A stretch of 64,000 nt of DNA, from the NCBI RefSeq assembly GCF_963678635.1, contig NC_087062.1, positions 2,356,001-2,420,000 of the forward strand, in the 5' to 3' direction. Every line of letters starts with the position of its first letter. Position 1 is the stretch's first letter. This document shows positions 10,568 through 21,900 of the stretch, one piece after another. A program made the translations under genes and the position numbers. Below the pieces are notes generated by a model. It ran no database searches, was not told where the DNA came from, and saw only the letters and a list, made by a program, of their open reading frames with translations. The stretch is from Symsagittifera roscoffensis. Lineage: Eukaryota > Xenacoelomorpha > Acoela > Convolutidae.

Positions 10568-10585
10568 AGACTTATGGTCGCACCA
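10568..10585 (-). other. Primer-binding site (tRNA primer)
   Basis: Two bases after the LTR end the minus strand reads TGGTGCGACCATAAG. TGG is complementary to the CCA tail of a tRNA and this is the expected position for priming of minus-strand DNA synthesis. The tRNA species was not identified. Confidence 0.7.
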
Positions 10586-10587
10586 GA

Positions 10588-10997
10588 TGAGTTATGACCG
10601 ATGGGTATAACTCATAGAGTAATTTCGGATAGGGTACACCGTCTGCTCGTCACGCTATCTTATTTTCGGCCGGATAGATTCGTGCAACTTCTTAGTCTAA
10701 TACCGATCCTAATCTTACTCTTATACTATCTAGTCTCAGGTTGTTTAACTAGTCTCTGCTAGGCTCAATAGATCTAGGGTATACTGGTTTATTGCGGCTG
10801 CTGAAGTGCTCGGGAGAGTCCAACTAATTTCTAAGTTAAATTCAAATCTCTCTGGTGCTGAAATTACAAGTAACTTCAGCACTTACAAATAAGTGGGTTG
10901 TTAGTTAGATGGATCATGATTGGTTAATATTAAATACTTTACATTGGTAAAACATTTAATTTATCCAATCATAAAATATAGTTTAGATCAGGTTCCA
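10588..10997 (-). repeat. 5' LTR of the Ty3/gypsy element (410 bp)
   Basis: On the minus strand it starts TGGAACCTGATC and ends AACTCA, giving the canonical TG...CA ends. It aligns over its full length, in inverted orientation, with the 411-bp solo LTR at 51383-51793, and similarity stops sharply at both ends. It contains a near-palindrome (10855-10882) that is perfect in the solo copy. The retroviral-type promoter and poly(A) signals should lie here, but I could not assign them exactly. Confidence 0.9.
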
Positions 10998-11290
10998 AAG
11001 CCAAAACTATCTATTTGGAGCTAATTTTATTTTAAACAAAACTATTTAGGTTGAAGCGATTTATGAACATAATGGATATCCGGTTACTGAGCAAGCAGCA
11101 AGGAATATCAGAACATTGTGACCACAGCACTTGAGGTAAATAGAGTTAAGGCGGGTAGAAAAAAGTTACGGAAAAATCAAAAATATTTCATGTTTGACAA
11201 ACTTTTTTGCGTGTTTTGCTAAAATTTCAATTGCAATTTTTCAGTAAAAAGCAAATAATTTAGATGAATGTATTTCTAACCAACGGTAAT
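10998..11290. other. Flank of the LTR element, unassigned
   Basis: Unique AT-rich sequence between the 5' LTR and the satellite-like copy. I see no convincing ORF, RNA gene or repeat. The target-site duplication cannot be tested because the other end of the element is outside the window. Confidence 0.3.
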
Positions 11291-11815
11291 AACTAACAAG
11301 ACTGCTCGTATCAGGGCGAAGCCCTGAATCTTCCGACTGCCTTTTAAGGGTTTTATGGAGCAGTAATAACATTATAAAATTAATTGTATTAAAATAAAAT
11401 AAAAAAATTTTTTTCTTAAATTTGAATTTTTTTAATCCTCCCCCCACACGCCATATAAAGTAGAAAAGGATAGATTTCGCTAAATCAATTATGGCAAATA
11501 AGCTTCTTTCAACCAGTTTGGAACGATTTCTAAGACGGATTAAATCTCCGCACACGCATTAATAGCGCGAAATATATCGCGCGCTAGTTGTCCCAAATTG
11601 GCCAAAATGGCAATCTTTAAGCCCCCATAACGTTACGAAAAATGATCACAGGTGAAATATCTTTTCAAATGTGAGCTCAGGGCAACAATACCTTTTGAAT
11701 GATATAAAAAAATTCCGTCAAAAATGGCTAGTTAAAAAGTCGAAATTTGTCTGAAGAAAAAAAACCCACCCCGAGCTGAAATATTCCGTTACTTTCGTAT
11801 CGAAAGTCGGAACAA
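11291..11815 (+). repeat. Satellite-like repeat, dispersed single copy (about 525 bp)
   Basis: Same sequence family and orientation as the tandem copies at 54211-55581. The copy begins AACTAACAAGACTGCTCGTA and ends GTCGGAACAA. Conserved structures are a start hairpin CAGGGC-GAA-GCCCTG enclosed by ACTGCTC and GAGCAGT, a central GCGCGA...TCGCGC inverted repeat, and a terminal hairpin CTTTCG-TAT-CGAAAG enclosed by TTCCG and CGGAA. No ORF is conserved among copies. Confidence 0.85.
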
Positions 11816-14800
11816 TAAACTAATATAGGACTCAGAGAAACATTAAAATAGCATACAATTATTTCGAAAGAAAAATGGAAAAAGCATGCCAAATTTGATA
11901 AATTTTTTGATTGTTTAAGCCAACGTGTAGCTAAAATTACTATAATATGATTTCAAGCTTGACCCTTCAGGCTCGTTGATGGAGTTTGAGTTTTTAGGCT
12001 CGCTGAAATGAAAACAAAACACATCTAGCAAAAATTCTTTCTGATTTCGAAAAATGATCCGTACAATAAAACGGTTAAATTTACTAAATTTATTTTTATT
12101 TAACCTAATTATTTTTTAAAGTTTTATTCAGTAATTTCATTAATTTATCAGCTTCAATTATATAAAAGAATTTTTTGACGTTTTTGAGCTCAAAAACTAA
12201 TTTATATAAAGGTTGCAGCTTTCCTTCTAAAAAGCATGTTGTTTCGGATAGAAAAAGTTTTCTCTAAGCCACAAAGTTGAATACACTGAAATTTTGGAAC
12301 TAAGATTAAACATGAAGATGAGCACAGGTTTTCCCCAAAGTAATAAGTGGAACAACATGTTCAGTTACAAAAAAAAAGCTTCAATAATCAATCAACAAGA
12401 CAAATGTTAACTTTTATGGCTGCAAAAGAGGAAATCTCATTTTAAATCTCAATTTTGGTATGAATTAAACTGATGATTCAACTAATCCACTGCTAATCAT
12501 TAAAAATATCAATCGAAAAAAAATCTATTGTAACTAATTTGTTTTGTTTGATTGTTTTCGAAAATCGCCAACGGACAACATAAAACATTAACGCTGGCGA
12601 AATACAATTGATACTCCCCGATTTAAAAAAAAATAGCATGAAGAAAGTATTCTACAAATTGATTAGCAGATTGATCAGATTTGCCCTTTTTCATTTATTT
12701 TTACAGAGTGCAGCCACTCTTACAAAAGATGGGAAAATTGCAAAAGATTTACAATAAAACAAAACCAATATTTGCATAACATGGGAAAAAAGAAATATAT
12801 AATTTGTCAACATTCATATATCTTGAGATTCTGACCAAAAAAACTCTTTATTATTGAAAAAAATATATTCCACTCTTAGTGGCTGCTTTTTTCATTTTAA
12901 AATTAAGAACCAATAAAAAACAAACTTTTAAAATTCATCTTCAAGCGAGCGTCTATACATCGCACCAAGTGTTAGCTATTTGAAGAAAAATTGCAAAGTA
13001 TTCTTTTTTAGAGATACTTAGACAAAAAATTGTATAAAACTAAAAAAAAATGCAGTATACGGTTTTGCTAAAATTTGTCTAGTTAACACATATCACAGTT
13101 GGCGTTATTAAATTCATATCTTCTTCGGGAAATATATGCTCTTGCATATAATTTGTTTTGAAAAATTGAAGCCCAATTTCGGTTTCTACAGCAAAATGAG
13201 GCATCAAAAACGCTTCATTTCAATCACAAAAGGCGATTCATGTCAAACAACATAGGAACATCCTTCAAACTACTAATTGATTCGCTATTAAAAAACGTTG
13301 AGAAAAATTTCTCCAGAAAAGTTTGAGTGAAAACTTTTTCCAGCAAGTAACAAGGAGCAACGCAATCCCAAAACTAGCAAACTAGGCTAAAAACAGAGAA
13401 ATAAGAAAATGTGAGTTAAAAAGCCAAACACAAGAAGGCACATATTTTTTTTGCAAAAAAGATTGAAGCAGCAGAAATTGAAGACAAAAATTTTTGGCAT
13501 TCGTTGATGAATGAGTTCTCAAAAAGGCACGGATTTTTTCAAATTAGTTTACACACAGAAGCAAAGCTTGCTTCATTTTTTAATTTTATTTACTCAGAAA
13601 TATATCATTTTTTGAGATCAGTTTAATTGAGTCGCTTTTGTTGCATTCCAAAAACTATACATGAAAATCTATCTAAGGGTTTTTATCCTTCTTGCAGTTC
13701 CCTAATTAAGTGTCAATTTTTTCAGGATTAAACGTAGTTTCTGCCGCAGAATTAGTTGGAGAACACTTTTCGTAGAATAGTAGGCTTTATCGTGCCATCA
13801 ACAGATTGTGATTGGGATTGACGGGATGTTTTCAATTGCTTATTGGCAAAAATACCTAAAATCAACATTTTCTGAGTTTTTTAAGCAGTTTTTAAGCTGA
13901 TGTTTTGTTTTCGGATATGGCGATATAATAAAGTTTGCAAGGAATTCATCAATCAAATATTTTATCCCAGCAGTTTCAACGTTGATTAATGTCGCTGCGA
14001 AATAATAGAGTTCAAAAATCTGATTCAAGATTCTTTTCAAGACTTTTTCTTTGTTGGTTGTTGCATCATGAATCTTTTCCATTCAAAATCTTCGCAAACA
14101 CAACCAAGCAAAATGTAGAGCTCTAAACAGACAAAACAAAGTGAAATAAAAAAATTAAAATACCTTCTGAAAAAAAATTCTTATGAGATTTCGATTATCA
14201 CGTTCAAACACCTGCTTTTAATTTTTTTACTAGCCACCAATAAAGCAGCTGCGTTTTCTACCAAATTGCCAATGTTATGCAGCAAAAATTCAACCAAAAA
14301 AAAACTATTTAAAAGTTCCGGATTTGAATATCCGACCTGTTGATCAGAATTCTCACGTCGTCGCATCTACGCCACGGTTGCTTGGAAGTATACTAGTGGC
14401 CCAGCTTCTGCTGGATCCAAAAGTTTTAATTTTTCAAATCATAATGTACTGCTACGGAAATGAGTTTTTTTTTAAGTTAAAAATAGACTTAACGCAAATT
14501 CCTAGTGATTTTTCTGCTTAAGTAGAAGATAAGCCGCTTATTTGAAGAAAAAACTACTCACTCTTTCAATTGAAGCCTTTATCTCAGATTTGGCTAAGTA
14601 GTTTTCGAAAAAAAACGAAGAAAATTCAAAAACACCAAAAATGCCACCAAATTAAATGAGGACTTAGATAGAAAAATTCTTCGCAAAAAATTACTAGGCT
14701 TTTCTAATGCAATAATTTAGTTTGCCGCAAACAGCGCATTTTTATCCCACATTTCCTAAATTCAAATCACTAACATGTACAAAAAATCAATTTTTCAAAA

Positions 14801-15716
14801 CAGAGGCGAATTTGCACCTCGCATACACAAGCAAAACATGACCAAGAACGCTATTGGGAAAAACTGAATGAAAAAAACTTCGAGTCTACAAATCTTCTCA
14901 AGTGACGCACGCCAATTATGAGTCTACATAATTGCTAAGTGACGCAAGCCAATTATGACGCATTAGTAGTACCAGTCAATTTGAAAAAATTTACCAACTA
15001 ACATGCCTCAATTTAAAGAGGGGACGCATTTCAACTAGTATACGAAAAAGTTCATGAAAAACTTGCTACCATGCTGAGGTTGCGAACCCTCTTATTTTGA
15101 GGCTGGTCTTCTTTCCTACCTCTACGCTACAGAACCATAACACCTTGAAGCTAAAGTGCTATTTGTAATACAATAGTGTGTGTTACTATCCTTGGCATTT
15201 GCTGTACTTAATAGCTGGTTATTGATCTTATGCATATACTGCAATAAAAGAGCACTTTCAAAAAGAGCACTAATATTTGCGACTTAGGATCGGAAAAGAA
15301 GCATTGCTTGTGTAAATATCGTTTTTAAATGTTTAACTCGGCATCACTTTCGTTCAGTACTTTCAGAATGGCTAAAAAGTCGAAAATTGGCTGGAGCTCA
15401 AACCGGACAAAGAAACACACCTATAGGAGCTATTACAAAATTAAATCCAGCTAATAACTTGAATCTGCGACCACCTAATACTAATATATTAATTAAAATT
15501 GTAGTTTTGTTGTGCTCATACTTATTTACCAGGCAGCAGTGAATGCCCTCTAAAATTGAAATTTATCTGAAAACAAAAAAAACACCCGAGCAAAACTTTC
15601 AGTCATTTTCTGCATGAGTCTAGAAAAAACGTGGCGTGTCTTTTGGTGTCATGTTCGAAGATGTTCACAGGTCGTAACTCTGTTAAAAAATCATAATCAA
15701 AAATTAAATTTTTATG
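11816..15716. other. Intergenic, AT-rich, repeat remnants only
   Basis: No ORF longer than about 80 codons looks protein-like. Degenerate tRNA-like SINE heads are visible around 14320-14400 and 15065-15145, the latter with an A-box-like TAGAGGTAGG and a B-box-like GGTTCGCAACC on the minus strand. The rest is A/T-rich DNA with many short A and T runs and nothing I can name. Confidence 0.4.
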
Positions 15717-15722
15717 TTTATT
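15717..15722 (-). promoter_or_regulatory. Candidate poly(A) signal of cortactin gene
   Basis: AATAAA on the minus strand, 221 bases beyond the cortactin stop codon, in A/T-rich DNA. Position is plausible, but the hexamer is common in such DNA. Confidence 0.35.
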
Positions 15723-15942
15723 TACAATAAATATTTCAACAAGAATCAAACAACGATTAATTTAAGTATAAAATTGGAAATCATTTCCTTGAGCAGCACT
15801 GGTACATATTAAACCCCAATAGGATATGTTGTTCATTTTGGAAATTAAGAGCAAAAAATCAGAAAGATAGACTTGTGAGTTTAAATTAGGCTTGTTTGAT
15901 TGACGTTCAAGTTGAATTTCTTATTCTGTCTTACTCTCTATT

Positions 15943-18900
15943 CTACCCTAGCAGCTGCACGTGATTGGCAGGAAAGTAGCCTTGTCGCTCTCCGATGTAG
16001 CCAAACCACCAGTCTTCGTTGTCCAAATTCTGCACAGCCACAGTCTCGTCTGGCTCGAATGCCAGATCTTGCGGGTCATCTAAAACAATCGGCAATTTCA
16101 TAATACAATTTCCGCTTTATTAAACCCATGTTTTACAAGTCTCGCTTTCCGGAAGAGGAAAAAAACAATGCCTACAGAGAACTAAAAAAGAGTTGATACA
16201 TAAAAGGATGCAGTGCAGAGTAAAAGCTGTTTCACGCTTTCGAATTTCAAGAAAGAACAGCGATGCTTCTATTTCAAACCACTATGGATGACTATTTTTG
16301 ACAGAGGCGAAGTGGGGCTTCGAATCATAAGCGAAGCAAAACTGAATTGAATATGCTGAAATATTAAGAAAAACTTCGATTATTTCACAATATTGAACTG
16401 AATCCGAAATTCACCCTTTCATCGTCACATGCTCAGATGCAAAAATTATTCCGATGACAAAAAGGAGCAAAAATTAATAACAAAAACAAGAATGAAAAGT
16501 TTCTTTAAATATTGTAACCAGATAAAATCAAACTGAAAAATTGGGCTAAAAATAGCTGACTGTATTTCAGACCAAAAACATAGCCAACCGACAGTTGGAA
16601 AAGAGCCAATGAACGCAAGTAACGAGAAAAAAGATCAATACAAGAGTATTCACTACGTTCACGACGTAATAAATTTCCGAGGAAAACGACAACCTAATTA
16701 GGTGAAAATCTCTTTGCTCATTAGCGCTCATTAAAAAACTTGGTTGATAGATCAGAGACTACTTGTTGAAAAAGTCGATGCCCCAACACTTCCCGATATA
16801 AATACATTGTACGTGTATTCACTAATTTTGATAGCTAAAGATGCAGCACCATCAACATAAACATTAGTGCTTGTCGTCAATGAAAAAACAGATTTTCAGC
16901 ACCTTTAAATGACTCTATGATAGTTCACTTTCTTGTGGGTGCTTCAATAAAACTTAAATAAAACAAGAATAAAAATAAAACAAAATGAATTTTGTTCCGA
17001 CCTACCCCCCCCCCCCCTAAACGGGCGAGAAGGATTAGCGAGGATCATTGTAGGAATCCTCAAAGAAATATCATAGGAGTCAAGCGTAATCCACAGATGC
17101 GAAGCTGATTTTCGCTCCACTTGCGATACAACAAAAGATATATTTAGATATTCAATGCTCACCCGATGCGAACTGGTATAAGGCTAGAGCTTGTGGGAGT
17201 TTACTCAAGTCCAGCTGCGCATTTTCATCAGCACCATTTGCAGATGGGTCGAAGTAGACCCCGTCACTCTTCCCTATCTCCGCCTCCGGACCCACAATGG
17301 TCGAGCTCACAGCTCCCTCGTTGACCCCTGCACCTTGTGCCCACCTTAAACATCGTCCATCATTCACGAATTGAAAGTAACAAATTATGGCGTAGAATAG
17401 GTTTTTCGGCCTAATTTTGGGCACCTCAAGGGAAGCTGGTGGGCTTTGGGCACCTCAAGGAGGCGTGGTATTATATTAAAGTTCTACTGGCCGTGATTCG
17501 GATTCCAAAAAAAATTGCATCATACTCAAGTTCAAGCTATCTATCGTTGGCAACTCATTTTCGGTCAAACCAACCAGCAGCTTCTAATACTCTTTGTTAT
17601 CAGAAAACGATCTAACCTTGTGGATTGGATGACCTCTACGAAGTTGCTGGGGAATAGCCCGGTGGTGCCGTTGCAGCTGCCCATCCACCAGCCAGCATCC
17701 ACTGAAGTGTCGATGTTCGTCACAATGTCATTCGCCCAGAACGACAGTTCGTCGTCTCCAGCTGCGCAAAAACAACCAATCACATCAACCGAATCGTACT
17801 CATGTTTTATCGACACATTTACGTTCAAGTAAAAACAAAGTGAAGTTAAAATGATTGAATTTTTTTGCAATATTTGACAGCAAGTTAGAAAGAAAAACGT
17901 ATTAGCAGATTCTTGCGATTACCTATCCTTGCCCGTTGCAGACTTTTTTTATTATACGGCCCAAAACTGATCTTGCTGTTATTTATAAAATTGGACCGTA
18001 TAATGATCGAATCAGATTGGCTGAAACTAAAATCAGCGAAACAAAAAGAAGCCTTTCCTTAAGAACGGGCGCTCAAATACCAATTTGGTATTTTTGGATC
18101 TTTCGACAGAAGAATCACGTCGTTTGTTAGTCATCGATACTACTAGCATCGAGTTTTCTGATTTATACGATTTCTAAAAAAAATTTTTCTTACCAGCAGA
18201 GTAGTCGTACTGAGCCACGGCGCAAAGTCCTTCCGTTATAGTGGGGGTAAATTCAGCACTGACAGCTGGCTCCGGCTGTGCAGCTTCGTATGAAATCACA
18301 TTGGCCTGTTCCTCCTCCCTCTCTTTTTCTCTCTCCACTCTCATTTGCTCCATCTCAATTGCAACTCTTTCTTGCTGCTCAGCGAGTAGTGCATTCTGCC
18401 TTCTTTCCTCTTCCGCCTCTTGGCGTGCTTTCTCCGCTTCAATTTGGGCTATTTTCTCACGAGCAGCAGCTTTTTCATCCGCAACTGATGTGGCACTTAC
18501 AACTGGACTAGGAGTCTGGACAGTCTGAGGTGTCAGAGGAGCCGCTGCTTTTGGCCGTGCAGGAACGGGCCTCGGAGCTGGCGCTGATGACATCATAGGC
18601 TGTTGATTGAACTGAGATGCAGTAGCTGACACCTTGGACTGTGCCACAAGTTGTCTCGCTTCTTCTGCTCTATTGGGAACCTTTGATCCAGTAACCAAGG
18701 CACTGAAAGGAAAAGCACCTATATTTTTTTTATATATGATAGCTTTCTCAAGAAACAGATTAAAACAGTAACTGTTTTTCCTGCGATTTGCAGAGGATTT
18801 ATGAAAGGCTTTGCAGCCTGTCTAAGAATAGTCCGTTTATCTGATTTCCAAACATTCCAGATTGAGTTTTTTGTTGAACGAAGCTCTTTTGTTTGCGACC

Positions 18901-21900
18901 CACGGTCATTCTTTTGCGTCTAAAACTTTGACGTGGTACCACTATTACAGCCAATTCGACCAGGCTGTGGTAGACCTGAAGCTGGAGGTCAAGTGAGAGC
19001 TTGTCCTCACACACTATCATTACCATGGCAGTGGATCGATTACATGATCTGACTATGAAATATTTAAGCAAGGAAACTTTCTTTTATAGAGCGAAACAAC
19101 AGTTTTCAAGCGCTTAAAAGCACGTGCATCACTCTCAGCAACACAGAGACACCATAGTTCATAAGTAAAACTTTTCATAGTTTTTTGTGAGAAGCTTTCC
19201 CGGGTTTCTTTGCTTTTTTTGTTGAGATAAACCCGGGAAACCCTTTGCTTTTTTGTTATTATATATAGTTTCAGTGCCTGTGTATGAGAATATAATATAC
19301 CAAAAAACAGATGATGCATCCCAAAATACTAGTACCGAGGAACGTCCTCCTTGCCGGTTCCGAGATCAGACACTAATTTAGACCCTTCATGGAAGAGGAT
19401 TTTGATCTGTTTGCTGCGGAAGATTTTAATTTGAGCTGCTAACTGATAGACAAGTAGCAGTTACCTTGAGTTGTGTTCATTCGTCTGGTTGTGGCGAGCC
19501 AGCTGTGCTTCTCTCTCCTTTCTCTCCTGTTCAGCCCTCGCTGCTCTGTATTTAGCTACACTGTCTGTCGCTTGATCGCCCTGAAATCCAAGTTACGGGT
19601 TATAAAATTCGCTTTCTGCCAAATCACTTTTGATATAATTCATCTTTTAGCTTTCATTTCAAAAAAATCAAGAAAAAATTATGGTCGAACTTTTTAGGGT
19701 TTGAAAGCAAGGTCTAGGATTTCTTCAAGGGTTGGCGGTCAGTTTTTTACAAAAATTTAGTCGACCAGTTATTCTAATTTTAGAAAAAAAAAATGAAAAT
19801 TTGGTAACCTTTGGTTTTTCAAACATGGACTTGACGCTCCCGACAGACACTCCAGATTCCACTCTGGGTTTGGAGGGCACAGTGGGCTTCCTGTCTCCTC
19901 CCTCCCACCCATGAGCAGACACATCCTTCTTCTCCGTCTCCACTCCGTACTTGCCTCCAAACCCCTTCGAACCATCTGAAATCATGTTTCAAAAAACATC
20001 ATGTCATCTTACTCGTGCATTACTAACAATGCTGCATTAATATTAATTGCCTATACTAAAAAAGCATGATATCAGATTTGGCAGGATAGCTGGCGAGAAA
20101 AGTTAAAAAAACGGTTAAAAGTTCTAAAAAACGGCCAAATGCTTTAAAAAAAGCGGTCAAAACAATTTCCAAACTCCATAAATTTTTACTGCAAAAAGCA
20201 GGTTAAGCTCGCTTAAGCTGAAAAGGTTCTCAAAATCGAGTTTCTCGATTGAAAACAACGTGAGAACTGGCACGGTAGTTTTTGCGTTAAGTCAAAAAGT
20301 TTCCATACAACTGTCGAAGGCAATAACTTTTTTTTTCGTAAACCAACTGGACATAACCAATTATAAACGTCCACTTTCAACAGCCTGTTGTTCCTATTTA
20401 ACATATGACATCAGATTTGACAGAATAGCTAGCGAGAAAAGTCAAAAATGCAAAAATTCTCGATAATCATAGCTTTTAGAGTGAAAAAAATAGGAGGAAA
20501 CCGTTTAAACCAAAGGAATTCACGCAACCTGTAGTTTCAATTTAACCCAAAATAGCAGATTTCGAAGGTTAGTTTTCGAGAAAAAAACAAAAACTTTCTA
20601 AAAAAACGGTAAAAAAAAATCAAAATTTCCGAGGTCCATACTTTTTGGTGTCAGAAAAGTTTGGGCGTAGTCGCATAAGCAAATGAGATTCCCAAGATCG
20701 GCTCTGTGAATTGAATCCAAAATCTCACTCATGGCAGAAAAGTTTTCGAAAATAACGGTCAAAAAATCAAAATGTTGACTCCTCCAAGGAAAATAAATTT
20801 TTGTGTAACAAGTTTTCTGAGTGACCGCTAAAGCATGGGGCGCTTCTCGCTGTCCGTTATCTCCATTGAACCCAGGACATCAGATTTGAGAGCTTAGTTT
20901 TCAAGAAAAGTGAAAAAAAATTGACAAAACGTCAAATCAAAAAATTGACTATTCCGGGGTCAATAACTTAGTGTTAAAAAAATGGGCTTAGCAGGGATAG
21001 TTTTAAACCTTTCTATTCATTAAAATATGGGTCAAATATTCAAAGAATGTAGACTTTTTCGAAGAATGTAGACAGTGGGGTCATGTAAAAAGACGCTAGA
21101 GGAGTATGCAGGCTCACGAGGGAGTAGGCGGTCTTTCAATGGATGCCTTTTTTGAAATTCAGTAGAAGTTTCTGAGGTAAATTTAAAATTTTCCAATAAA
21201 TTATGGAACTAATTTTCCATAGCGAACAAAAAAGAAATTCCAACCAACCGATTGGTAAACATACAACCAATTTGAAAAGTGCAGAGGGGAGTGTTAAAAT
21301 TGAGATTCCCCTGATACAACCCAAAATTAGGTCATTAAGCCGGTAAAAATTTAGGCCGAATTCATTTGAGCCGAGGAATTTTTTTAGCGAAAAAAAAACA
21401 AAAAAAGAAACTATACGAAGTCTAGGCTAGTAAAATTACAAATAGCAGAAATAATCAAGACACTAAAAGAAACTATAATATAATTTGCCTACAGCAAAAA
21501 TCTACGATGCTTCAACTAGGCCTATAAAACATAAGCAGACAGATAATAAGACGACAACTTTTTTGGAAACGGAAGAATTCCCATTAAAAAAAAACAAGTT
21601 TTGTCAAATTCGAGCCCAAGAACTTTGCCGTCTCAAGCGTATTGGTAGCCTCCATGCCAAGTGAGCTGGATACGCGAATAAACATGAGTTTATTATGAAC
21701 AGAGTATAAATTTACTATTTCTAATTCTGACCTTTCACTAAACAAATTTATTAAAGGGGGAGAAGTCTAGTCCCCGACTACAACATCCTTGTTTATCGCA
21801 GGGGTAACGAAATCGAAAATCAATTTGAATTTATTTACTTTTTAAATCGAAATTAAGCACTCTAAAAGTCACAATAAGTTAAGTTCCTAAAGCACTGAAA

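Larger units (their letters stand above)
1..10997 (-). mobile_element. Ty3/gypsy-type LTR retrotransposon, 5' LTR to 3' internal region (3' LTR outside window)
   Basis: Read on the minus strand the order is 5' LTR (10997-10588), primer-binding site, about 1.25 kb leader, a small basic ORF, then one long Gag-Pol frame with protease, reverse transcriptase, RNase H and integrase in that order, which is the Ty3/gypsy arrangement. The 5' LTR boundary comes from comparison with a solo LTR at 51383-51793. No copy of the LTR start (TGGAACCTGATC) is present in 1-670, so the 3' LTR must lie left of the window. The coding strand is rich in A and poor in G all the way to position 1, which supports assigning 1-670 to the element. 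All main reading frames are open, so this copy may be young. Confidence 0.93.

Noticed and set aside
671-10997. Envelope gene (retrovirus-like element)
   Set aside because: No extra frame with signal peptide or membrane segment between integrase and the left edge.
17515-17832. 105-codon plus-strand frame
   Set aside because: Antisense shadow of the cortactin SH3-1 exon.
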